NCBI RefSeq assembly: GCF_001953975.1
Contig: NZ_MBEJ01000007.1
Coordinates: 123,735-187,734 of the forward strand
DNA from: Mycobacterium sp. NS-7484
Lineage (GTDB): Bacteria > Actinomycetota > Actinomycetes > Mycobacteriales > Mycobacteriaceae
Reading direction: 5' to 3'
DNA length: 64,000 nucleotides
Shown: positions 26,043-33,274 of the stretch, one piece after another
How positions within the stretch are numbered: the first letter of the stretch is position 1
Layout of the letters: every line of letters begins with the position of its first letter
Notes under the pieces: generated by a model
What the model saw: only the letters and a program-made list of their open reading frames with translations
The model's database searches: none
Told to the model about the DNA's origin: nothing
Program-made: the position numbers and the translations under genes

Positions 26043-26474
26043 CTACACCGGCTGGAAGGCGAAGGTGACAACTTGGTTGCCGTCTTCATCGGTGGTGAAC
26101 GGGATCATCGTGAGCTCGACCTCCTGGCCGAATTGCAGCTTGGCCGGGTCGTTTTCGGTCAGCCGGCCTTCGACGCGGATGACCGGGCCGGTGTCGTCGG
26201 CGAGTTCGACCAGGCCGACGCCGAAGGGGACGAAGTCCTTGCCCGTCGGCCCGGCATACGGCGCGCCGGGTGGGAAGCCCTGCGTGGTCCAGGCGACGAC
26301 GGTGCCGCGTCGAGGCAGCAGGATGTCGGCCGTATCGGCACTGCTGCATTTGGGGCAGTGATCTTGCACCGGGAAGACGGCGGCCCCGCAATTGCCGCAC
26401 TTGCTGCCGATGAGCTGCGGGTTCTCGTCAGGCCAGGTGGAGATCTCGGGCGCCAGAGCAATCTGTGTTGACAC
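26043..26474 (-). CDS. DUF35 OB-fold / zinc-ribbon protein, partner of Ltp2-like protein
   Basis: 143 aa. N-terminal rubredoxin-like zinc ribbon C26-x2-C29-x10-C40-x2-C43, followed by an OB-fold that binds acyl-CoA. Proteins of this family form tight complexes with thiolase-like Ltp aldolases (ChsH2-DUF35/Ltp2 in cholesterol side-chain breakdown). Directly upstream of the Ltp2-like gene on the same strand. The operator at 26500-26518 lies 26 bp before the ATG and is shared with the divergent VOC gene. Confidence 0.92.
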   Translation of the reverse strand: MSTQIALAPEISTWPDENPQLIGSKCGNCGAAVFPVQDHCPKCSSADTADILLPRRGTVVAWTTQGFPPGAPYAGPTGKDFVPFGVGLVELADDTGPVIRVEGRLTENDPAKLQFGQEVELTMIPFTTDEDGNQVVTFAFQPV

Positions 26475-26499
26475 GTCGCTGACGATATCCGGAAATGTA

Positions 26500-26518
26500 A
26501 TTCTCGTCTAGTGAGAAT
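26500..26518. promoter_or_regulatory. ATTCTC-N7-GAGAAT operator (perfect)
   Basis: ATTCTC-GTCTAGT-GAGAAT between the divergent starts at 26474 (-) and 26541 (+), only about 25 bp from each, so one bound dimer could block both promoters. Confidence 0.72.
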
Positions 26519-26540
26519 CGACTATCGGTAGGCTTTCGGG

Positions 26541-27059
26541 ATGGCCCCTGTATTGCCCGGTGAAATCCGTCAGATCGGATATGTGGTCACGGATCTCGAC
26601 GATGCGATCTCTCGATGGCTGCAGATGGGTGTCGGTCCGTGGTTCGTCATCCGTGACCTGCCCCAACGGGTCACCTACCGCGGTGAACCGTGCGAGGTGC
26701 GGCTGTCGCTGGCGCTGTCCAACAACGGCGACCTGCAGATCGAGTTGATCCAACAGCTCGATGACAGTCCGAGCATCTTCACCGAGTTCATCGCCGCGAC
26801 CGGTGGCGGCTTTCACCAACTCGCCTACTGGGCAGACGATTACGACCAGGCCATGGCCGCCCTCGCCGCGGCCGGGTGGCCGCAGGTGTGGGCCGGGGGC
26901 GAGGACGGGGTGCGCTTTTCCTACTTCGAACCACCTACTGGCGCCGCGATCGTCGAGATCATGGAGCTCACCGACGCCTCCGGCGGTATGGCTGCCTTCG
27001 TGCGCCAGGCGAGCGAAGGCTGGGACGGCAGTGATCCAGTCCGCGAACTGAGCGGTTGA
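26541..27059 (+). CDS. VOC / glyoxalase-fold protein
   Basis: 172 aa with the paired beta-alpha-beta-beta-beta modules of the vicinal oxygen chelate superfamily. Expected metal ligands are visible as Glu in QIELIQQ, His in GGFHQLAYW and Glu in IVEIMEL, but the first position, usually His, is Gln (RQIGYVVTDLD). The closest functional analogy is methylmalonyl-CoA epimerase or an acyl-CoA isomerase. Starts 22 bp after the perfect operator; no good ribosome site is visible, so a leaderless or near-leaderless mRNA is possible. Convergent with the enoyl-CoA hydratase. Confidence 0.82.
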   Translation: MAPVLPGEIRQIGYVVTDLDDAISRWLQMGVGPWFVIRDLPQRVTYRGEPCEVRLSLALSNNGDLQIELIQQLDDSPSIFTEFIAATGGGFHQLAYWADDYDQAMAALAAAGWPQVWAGGEDGVRFSYFEPPTGAAIVEIMELTDASGGMAAFVRQASEGWDGSDPVRELSG

Positions 27060-27062
27060 GCC

Positions 27063-27779
27063 CTACTTCCCTTTGTTCATCACCTTGTCCGCGGCGGTCC
27101 AGTGCTCCTCGGAGCACCACAGCCGGGCGAAGGCCGCGACCGCCTCGGTCGTGGACACGCCGTTGATCACCCGCTTGACCTCACCGGCCTGACGCCGCGA
27201 GAGCAGCTTCGCCGTCGAGCGCCAGGTCTCGGCGAACTCGGCGCGGGGGACCACCTGGTCGATCAAGCCGACCTGTTCGGCTTCCCGGGCACCGAGGATC
27301 CGGCCGGTTCCGGCCAGCAGCAGCGCCCGGCTGCGTCCGACCAGATTGGCGAGCCGCTCGGCACCGCCCCAGGCCGGCATGATGGCCAGCGCCACCTGGT
27401 TGAAACCGATCTTGATGTCGTCGGCGGCGATCCGGATATCGGCGGCCACCGCCACCTCGGCCCCGCCGCCCAGGGCGTGCCCGTTGAGCGCAGCGATGAC
27501 CGGACCGTCGAAACCGGCGATGCGGTCACAGATCGTGCGCATCCGCCAGGCCATCTCGGAGGCCTCGAGTTCGGTGCGCAACGCGGCCAGTTCCTTGAGG
27601 TCGCCCCCGGAGACGAACGCGCGATCACCGCCACCGGTGATGGCCAACGCCGACGCGCCGACGGCCCCGTCGAGCGCCTTGTTCAGCGCGTCCATGGTGT
27701 CCAGCGAGATGGCGTTGCGTGCCTGTGGCCGGTCGATCGTGATGATCGCCAGTTCGCCGTCGATTTCGAGGTCGACCAT
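27063..27779 (-). CDS. Enoyl-CoA hydratase / isomerase (crotonase family)
   Basis: 238 aa from the ATG of MVDLEIDGELAIITIDRPQ, with GGAGAA upstream. The oxyanion-hole segments SGGDLKEL (about residue 60) and GHALGGGAEVAVAADIR (about residue 100) are intact. The segment that is normally PGAGGTQRL reads MPAWGGAERL, with a Glu displaced from the usual catalytic position. Hydrates an enoyl-CoA or shifts a double bond in the pathway. Divergent from the acyl-CoA ligase, with a shared perfect operator. Confidence 0.9.
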   Translation of the reverse strand: MVDLEIDGELAIITIDRPQARNAISLDTMDALNKALDGAVGASALAITGGGDRAFVSGGDLKELAALRTELEASEMAWRMRTICDRIAGFDGPVIAALNGHALGGGAEVAVAADIRIAADDIKIGFNQVALAIMPAWGGAERLANLVGRSRALLLAGTGRILGAREAEQVGLIDQVVPRAEFAETWRSTAKLLSRRQAGEVKRVINGVSTTEAVAAFARLWCSEEHWTAADKVMNKGK

Positions 27780-27806
27780 CAAACGTTCTCCAGTTTCGGG
27801 ATTGGC

Positions 27807-27825
27807 ATTCTCGTTTGGTGAGAAT
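27807..27825. promoter_or_regulatory. ATTCTC-N7-GAGAAT operator (perfect)
   Basis: ATTCTC-GTTTGGT-GAGAAT in the 58-bp gap between the hydratase start (27779, -) and the ligase GTG (27838, +). With only 12 bp between operator and GTG, promoter and operator must overlap. Confidence 0.72.
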
Positions 27826-27837
27826 AGCATCATCGTT

Positions 27838-29409
27838 GTGCGCGACATCCCCGTTGAGCTGACCAAACGGTACGTCGAAGAAGGCTGGTGGCGACCCGAA
27901 ACCCTGGGCCAGATGCTGGCCGACGGGCTCGCGGCCAGCCCCGATGCCGGCTTCTGCGTGCACTCGGCGACGCGTCCGTACGTGGGCACGTTCGCCGAGG
28001 TCGAGCACACCGCCCGACGGCTGGCTGCCGGGCTGCACGCCCGTGGCGTCGGCCCCGGTGACGTCCTGGCCATGCAGCTGCCGAACTGGATGGAGGCGGC
28101 CGCCACGTTCTGGGCGTCGGCGTTCCTCGGCGCGGTGACCGTGCCGATCGTGCACTTCTACGGGTCACGGGAACTCGGCCACATCCTGGCCACGGCGAAG
28201 CCGAAGGTGTTCATCACCACCGAGCAGTTCGGCCGCATGAGGTTTCAGCCGGACCTGTGCGCGGATGTACCGATCGTCGGCCTGGTCGACGAGCGCTCGC
28301 GCGAGGAGCGTGACGGGGGTCAGGCTTCCTTCGACGACCTCCTGGCCGACGAGCCGATGAGCGGCACCCTGACCGCCGATCCGGCGGCGCCGGCCCTGAT
28401 CGCGTTCACGTCCGGGACCACCCGTGAGCCCAAGGGCGTCATCCACAGTCACCAGACGCTGGGCTTCGAGACCCGCCAACTCCTGGAGAACTACCCGCCG
28501 GACCGGGGGCGACAACTCACCGCCACGCCCGTCGGGCATTTCATCGGCATGGTCGGCGCCTTCCTCATTCCCGTGCTCGAAGGCGCCCCGATCGATCTGT
28601 GCGACGTCTGGGATCCCGGCAAGGTGCTCGAGCTGATCGAGCGGGACGAGCTCTCGATCGGCGGCGGACCGCCCTACTTCGTCACCAGCCTGATGGACCA
28701 CCCGAATTTCAACGACCGGCATCTGGCCCGGTTCACCACCGTCGGTCTGGGCGGCTCGACTGTGCCTGCCGCGGTCACCCGCAGGCTCGCCGATCTGGGC
28801 CTGTTCGTGTTCCGGTCCTACGGCAGCACCGAGCATCCCTCGATCACGGGGTCGGGCGCCTCGGCGCCGGAAGCCAAGCGCCTGTTCACCGACGGCAACG
28901 TACGGCCGGGCGTCGAGATCCGGCTCGGGCCCGATGGCGAGATCTTCAGCCGCGGACCAGATCTGTGTCTCGGCTACACCGACGATGCCCTGACGGCAAA
29001 GCATTTCGACGCCGACGGCTGGTATCGCACCGGCGACATCGGCGTGCTGGACGAGGACGGGTACCTGACCATCACCGACCGCACCACCGACCTGATCATC
29101 CGCGGTGGCGAGAACATCAGCGCACTCGAGGTCGAGGAGGTACTGCTCGGCCTACCCGACGTCGTGGAGGCGATCGTGGTCGCCGCGCCGGACGCGCGGC
29201 TCGGCGAGCGGGTGGCCGCAGTTCTGCGCCTGCGTGACGGCGGCACGATGCCCACCCTCGATCAGGTGCGGGCACATTTCGAAGCCACCGGGGTGGCGCG
29301 CCAGAAGTGGCCGGAAGAGTTACATCTGGCCGAAGACTTTCCCCGAACGGCCAGCGGCAAGGTGCAGAAGTTCGTCATCAGGCAGGAGATCGCCGCGATC
29401 GCACGGTGA
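27838..29409 (+). CDS. Acyl-CoA ligase (AMP-forming)
   Basis: 523 aa from the GTG at 27838; the much longer upstream frame overlaps the hydratase antisense and is not coding. The AMP-binding P-loop is FTSGTTREPKG (about residue 190), followed by YGSTE and the YRTGDIG hinge region; the C-terminal lid has the catalytic Lys in RTASGKVQK. Unlike most family members the N-terminus VRDIPVELTKRYVEEGWWRP matches a mycobacterial steroid or cyclic-acid ligase type. No ribosome site precedes the GTG, consistent with a leaderless transcript. Confidence 0.9.
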   Translation: MRDIPVELTKRYVEEGWWRPETLGQMLADGLAASPDAGFCVHSATRPYVGTFAEVEHTARRLAAGLHARGVGPGDVLAMQLPNWMEAAATFWASAFLGAVTVPIVHFYGSRELGHILATAKPKVFITTEQFGRMRFQPDLCADVPIVGLVDERSREERDGGQASFDDLLADEPMSGTLTADPAAPALIAFTSGTTREPKGVIHSHQTLGFETRQLLENYPPDRGRQLTATPVGHFIGMVGAFLIPVLEGAPIDLCDVWDPGKVLELIERDELSIGGGPPYFVTSLMDHPNFNDRHLARFTTVGLGGSTVPAAVTRRLADLGLFVFRSYGSTEHPSITGSGASAPEAKRLFTDGNVRPGVEIRLGPDGEIFSRGPDLCLGYTDDALTAKHFDADGWYRTGDIGVLDEDGYLTITDRTTDLIIRGGENISALEVEEVLLGLPDVVEAIVVAAPDARLGERVAAVLRLRDGGTMPTLDQVRAHFEATGVARQKWPEELHLAEDFPRTASGKVQKFVIRQEIAAIAR

Positions 29410-29452
29410 GCACGCGTTTTGGTGCGCCGGGGCATTGCGGCGGCCAGCAACT

Positions 29453-29467
29453 GAGAATATGATTCTC
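29453..29467. promoter_or_regulatory. Inverted half-sites GAGAAT-ATG-ATTCTC upstream of amidohydrolase
   Basis: Perfect half-sites of the regional operator in reversed order with a 3-bp spacer, 22 bp before the ATG at 29490. The second half-site is also the left half of a poor N7 site. Confidence 0.5.
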
Positions 29468-29489
29468 TCGAATTGCAAAGGAGTTTTCC

Positions 29490-30680
29490 ATGGGACAACT
29501 GTCGCATAGGGTCGACATTCCGTTTCCGCTGTTCGACGCGGACAACCACCTGTACGAGCCGCCGGAGGCGATGACCAAGTACCTCCCCAAGGAGTACAAG
29601 GACATCGTCCAGTACGTCGAGGTCAACGGCCGCACCAAGATCGCGATCGACGGCCACATCAGCAACTACATCCCGAACCCGACGTTCTCGCATGTCGCCA
29701 AGCCGGGTGCGTGGGAGGAATACTTCAAGTTCGGCAACCCGGACGGCAAGAGCAAGCGTGAGCTGTTCGGCGAGCCGATGCGCTCCATCCCGGCCTTCTT
29801 CGAGCCGGAGCCGCGCCTGGAGCTGATGAACGAACTGGGTGTCGACCGTTCGCTGATGTTCCCGACGCTGGCCAGCCTCATCGAGGAGCGGCTGCGGGAC
29901 AATCCGGTCGCAATCCACGTCATCATCCACTCGCTGAACCAGTGGCTGGACGAGGTGTGGGGCTTCAACTACCAGAACCGCATCTTCACCACCCCGGTGA
30001 TCACCCTGCCGATCGTCGAGAAGGCGATCGAGGAGCTGGAGTGGTGTGTGAAGCGTGGCGCCCGCGCCATCCTGATCCGTCCCGCCCCGGTGCCCGGCTT
30101 CCGCGGCCCGCGCTCGTTCGCGCTGCCCGAGTTCGACCCGTTCTGGGAGCGGGTCGTGCACCACGACGTGTTCGTCGGCATGCACTCCAGTGACAGTGGC
30201 TACTCGCGCTACACCTCGGAATGGGATGGCACGGTACAGGAGATGTTGCCGTTCCAGACCAACGCGATGTCGATCCTCAACGAGTGGCGTCCGATCCAGG
30301 ATGCGGTGGCCTCGTGGGTGATTCACGGCGCGCTGTTCCGGCACCCCAAGCTCAAGGTCGGCATCGTCGAGGCCGGCTCGAAATGGATGTTCCCGCTTCT
30401 GGATTCGATGGCCGAGGTGTACAAGAAGGCTCCCGAGGCCTTCCTGGGCAATCCGATCGAAGAGATCAAGAACCGCATCTACGTCAGCCCCTTCTACGAG
30501 GAGGGCATCGACGACCTGATCAACCTGATCGGCGTGGACCAGGTGCTGTACGGCTCCGACTGGCCGCACCCGGAGGGTCTGGCCGAGCCGACTCACTACG
30601 TGACCGCGCTGGAGCACCTGTCGGTCGAGGACCAGGCCAAGATCATGGGTGGCAACCTCGGTCGGCTCGTCACCACGTAA
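29490..30680 (+). CDS. Amidohydrolase family protein (metal-dependent hydrolase)
   Basis: 396 aa; ATG preceded by AAAGGAG. TIM-barrel hydrolase of the amidohydrolase-2 group: the strand-1 motif is FDADNHLYEP (Asn-His in place of the classical HxH), with HDVFVGMHSSD on a middle strand and YGSDWPHPEG as the conserved terminal Asp. Members of this group hydrolyse or decarboxylate cyclic substrates, including ring-opening steps in steroid-like pathways. Four bases before the ligase GTG, so the two genes form an operon. Confidence 0.88.
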   Translation: MGQLSHRVDIPFPLFDADNHLYEPPEAMTKYLPKEYKDIVQYVEVNGRTKIAIDGHISNYIPNPTFSHVAKPGAWEEYFKFGNPDGKSKRELFGEPMRSIPAFFEPEPRLELMNELGVDRSLMFPTLASLIEERLRDNPVAIHVIIHSLNQWLDEVWGFNYQNRIFTTPVITLPIVEKAIEELEWCVKRGARAILIRPAPVPGFRGPRSFALPEFDPFWERVVHHDVFVGMHSSDSGYSRYTSEWDGTVQEMLPFQTNAMSILNEWRPIQDAVASWVIHGALFRHPKLKVGIVEAGSKWMFPLLDSMAEVYKKAPEAFLGNPIEEIKNRIYVSPFYEEGIDDLINLIGVDQVLYGSDWPHPEGLAEPTHYVTALEHLSVEDQAKIMGGNLGRLVTT

Positions 30681-30683
30681 CGA

Positions 30684-32192
30684 GTGACGTTCTGGCAGAC
30701 CATCCCCGAGATGGTCTTGAGTGCAGCGGACCGGTTCGGCGACGCGGAGGCGGTCGTCGACTATGGCGACAGTCCGGTCGGGGTCGACGGTCCGCTGCGC
30801 CTGTCATTTACCGAACTCGGCGAACGCATCCGGAAAGCCGCGGGTGCGTTCGCCGAGTTGGGCGTCGACAAAGGGGACCGGGTTGCGGTCTGGGCGCCCA
30901 ACTCGGCCGAGTGGATCATCTCCGCATTCGGGATTATGGCCGCCGGCGGCATCCTGGTCCCGGTCAACACCCGGTTCAAGGCCGATGAGGCCGCCGACGT
31001 GGTCGCGCGCAGCGGCGCCAAGGCGGTGATGGTCCAAAAAGGTTTCCTGGGGCAGGATTTCGCGTTCTCCGGAACGGATCTCGATGTGCCCGTCATCGAT
31101 GTGAAGTCGGACTTCTTGAGTAGCGGGACGCCGTTCACCCGCGACGTGGCGCCCACCGATATCGCCGATGTCATCTTCACCTCGGGCACCACCGGCCGGC
31201 CCAAGGGGGCGATGATGAACCATCGCCAGACGCTGCGGGCCTACGAGGAGTGGGCGACGCTCGCCGACCTGCGCCAGGGCGACCGCTACCTGATGATCAA
31301 CCCGTACTTCCACACTTTCGGGTTGAAGGCCGGCTTGGTCGCATCGTTCCTGCGGGGTGCGACGATGCTTCCGGTCGCCGTGTTCGACGTCGACCGGGTC
31401 GTGGAACTAATTGAGCGCGAACGCATCACGATGCTGCCCGGACCGCCGACGTTGTATCACTCGCTGCTGGCGGTGACCGATCGGGACCGACTGGCGACGC
31501 TGCGAGCGGCCGTGACTGGAGCTGCCGACATCCCGGTGGAGTTGGTTCGACGCATCCGCGACGAATTGCCGTTCCAGACATTGATGACCGGCTACGGCCT
31601 CACCGAGGCAGGCAACGTGACGTTGTCCCGGCCCGGCGACAGTGCCGAGGATGTGGCGACCACCGCCGGCCTGCCGTGTGCCGATGTGGAGGTGCGTGTC
31701 GCCGACGACCATGAGGTGCTGGTCCGGGGATACAACGTGATGCAGGGCTACCTGGACGATCCGGCCGCCACCGCCGAGGCGATCGACGCCGACGGCTGGC
31801 TGCACACCGGGGATCTCGGCGAGTTCACCGATTCCGGCCGCTTGCAGATCGTCGGTCGGAAGAAAGACATGTTCATCGTCGGCGGTTTCAATGCTTACCC
31901 GGCCGAGATCGAGGGGTTCCTGCTCGAGCACCCGGCAATTGCGCAGGCCGCGGTGATCGGGGTGGCCGACGAGCGGATGGGGCAGGTCGGCAAGGCGTTT
32001 GTGGTGCTGCGCGACGAGCCGGGCACCGAGGCGCCCGATGCCGAGGAGCTGATCGCCTGGAGCCGCGAGCGCATGGCAGGCTACAAGGTGCCGCGTTACG
32101 TGGAAGTCCTCGATGAACTGCCGCTCAACGCCACCGGCAAGGTGATGAAGGATCAGCTGAAGGCGCGAGTGGCTACGATCAGTGGCAAGTGA
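30684..32192 (+). CDS. Acyl-CoA ligase, FadD3-like
   Basis: 502 aa, GTG start 3 bp after the amidohydrolase stop. P-loop FTSGTTGRPKG (about residue 170), YGLTEAG, HTGDLGE, and lid Lys in NATGKVMKDQL. Strong resemblance over its length to M. tuberculosis FadD3, the HIP-CoA ligase that activates the propionate left from steroid rings C/D: shared blocks include INPYFHTFGLKAG, ITMLPGPPTLY and VGGFNAYPAEIE. I infer CoA activation of a cyclic acid; a true FadD3 orthologue is usually next to the KstR2 regulon, which is not seen here. Confidence 0.88.
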   Translation: MTFWQTIPEMVLSAADRFGDAEAVVDYGDSPVGVDGPLRLSFTELGERIRKAAGAFAELGVDKGDRVAVWAPNSAEWIISAFGIMAAGGILVPVNTRFKADEAADVVARSGAKAVMVQKGFLGQDFAFSGTDLDVPVIDVKSDFLSSGTPFTRDVAPTDIADVIFTSGTTGRPKGAMMNHRQTLRAYEEWATLADLRQGDRYLMINPYFHTFGLKAGLVASFLRGATMLPVAVFDVDRVVELIERERITMLPGPPTLYHSLLAVTDRDRLATLRAAVTGAADIPVELVRRIRDELPFQTLMTGYGLTEAGNVTLSRPGDSAEDVATTAGLPCADVEVRVADDHEVLVRGYNVMQGYLDDPAATAEAIDADGWLHTGDLGEFTDSGRLQIVGRKKDMFIVGGFNAYPAEIEGFLLEHPAIAQAAVIGVADERMGQVGKAFVVLRDEPGTEAPDAEELIAWSRERMAGYKVPRYVEVLDELPLNATGKVMKDQLKARVATISGK

Positions 32193-32301
32193 CCATCAGC
32201 ATCCGCACAGCTCGAAAACACCATTTCCGCAGGTAAATGGCCATTTATGCGCCGGATATCCATGATGTACTCTCGGGTCACTACCCAAAACTGATAACGT
32301 A

Positions 32302-32307
32302 ATTCTC
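32302..32307. promoter_or_regulatory. Single ATTCTC half-site upstream of Mce-associated genes
   Basis: ATTCTCGTTAAGC matches the left half and spacer of the operator but the right half is absent (AGGCTG). It lies 34 bp before the ATG at 32342. Weak by itself; noted because its neighbours all carry full sites. Confidence 0.25.
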
Positions 32308-32341
32308 GTTAAGCAGGCTGCTGAACGGACAGGAGGTCGGC

Positions 32342-33274
32342 ATGCCGTCCCGCAAGCCTTCGTCGCCGGTGATCGATACTAGCGAAGATGACGCATCGCA
32401 CGACGATGCCCTCGACCTCGTCGAGCAGGCCGAAGCCGAGGCCGCCGAGGCCGAGGCCCTGGCGGCGGCCGCACGGGCCAGGGCTCGTGCCATTCGGTTG
32501 CGCAACGAGGCCGCCGCAGGGAAGAAGGTCTCGGGGGAGGAAAGCGCCGACCACGATGTCGACGCGTCGGCCGACGACGATCCCTCGAGCGAATCCGCTG
32601 ACCAGGGCGAGTCCGAGCCTGCCGAGACGTCCACGTCTCCCGAGATCACCGAGAGTGCCGCCGTCGAGCTCGCCGAACCCGAGTCGGACGCCGCTACGGA
32701 GGCGGTCGAGGCCGAACCGCTCGACGAGGCAGTGACCGAGGGGGAGTCGAAAGGTAGCGCGCGTCGTCTGCCCAAGGTCCGGGCGTCCCGACTCTTCTGG
32801 AAAGTGTTGGCGAGCTGCCTCACGCTCATTCTCATCATCGGCCTGCTCGGCGCGAGCGGATACATGATCTGGCATCACCGTCAGGCCCAGCATCGTGAGC
32901 AGATGATCGCCGAATACACCGCTGCCGCCCGGCAAACGGTCGTCACGCTCATGTCCCTGGACTTCAATCACGCCGACGATGCCGTCAAGAACATTCTCGA
33001 CAATTCGACCGGCGACTTCCGAGCGGATTTCGAGGCGCAGTCGAAGGACTTCGTCAAGCTCGCCAAGGACGCGAAAGTGGTGACCGAGGCCAAGGTGACC
33101 GCCGCCGCGGTGGACAGCATGAGTGACAACAGCGCCGTCGTCCTGGTTGCGGTGAACACCGCAGTCACCAACACCACGGGTGCCAACAAACAACCGAGGC
33201 CGTGGCGGGTGGCCGTTGACATGGTTCGCGAAGGCGACCGGATCAAGCTGTCGAAAGTCGAGTTCGTGCCGTGA
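32342..33274 (+). CDS. Mce-associated membrane protein (Mam)
   Basis: 310 aa. The first 140 residues are an acidic, Ala/Glu/Ser-rich disordered tail with a coiled-coil-like EAEAAEAEALAAAARARARA stretch, followed by one membrane helix (LFWKVLASCLTLILIIGLLG, about residues 151-170) and a roughly 130-residue extracytoplasmic domain of the VirB8-like NTF2 type found in Mam proteins (MSLDFNHADDAVKNILDNSTG, VALVAVNTAVTN-like core). Mam proteins stabilise or assist Mce complexes. Here the pair is separated from the mce operon but belongs to the same locus. Confidence 0.87.
   Translation: MPSRKPSSPVIDTSEDDASHDDALDLVEQAEAEAAEAEALAAAARARARAIRLRNEAAAGKKVSGEESADHDVDASADDDPSSESADQGESEPAETSTSPEITESAAVELAEPESDAATEAVEAEPLDEAVTEGESKGSARRLPKVRASRLFWKVLASCLTLILIIGLLGASGYMIWHHRQAQHREQMIAEYTAAARQTVVTLMSLDFNHADDAVKNILDNSTGDFRADFEAQSKDFVKLAKDAKVVTEAKVTAAAVDSMSDNSAVVLVAVNTAVTNTTGANKQPRPWRVAVDMVREGDRIKLSKVEFVP

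Noticed and set aside
27785..27803. Second operator-like sequence GTTCTC-N7-GGGATT beside the site at 27807
   Set aside because: The right half-site has too many mismatches; most of the apparent match is the common GTTCTC.
27346..27837. 164-codon N-terminal extension of the acyl-CoA ligase frame
   Set aside because: It lies antisense to the hydratase gene and spans the operator; its sequence has no ligase similarity. The GTG at 27838 gives a normal N-terminus.
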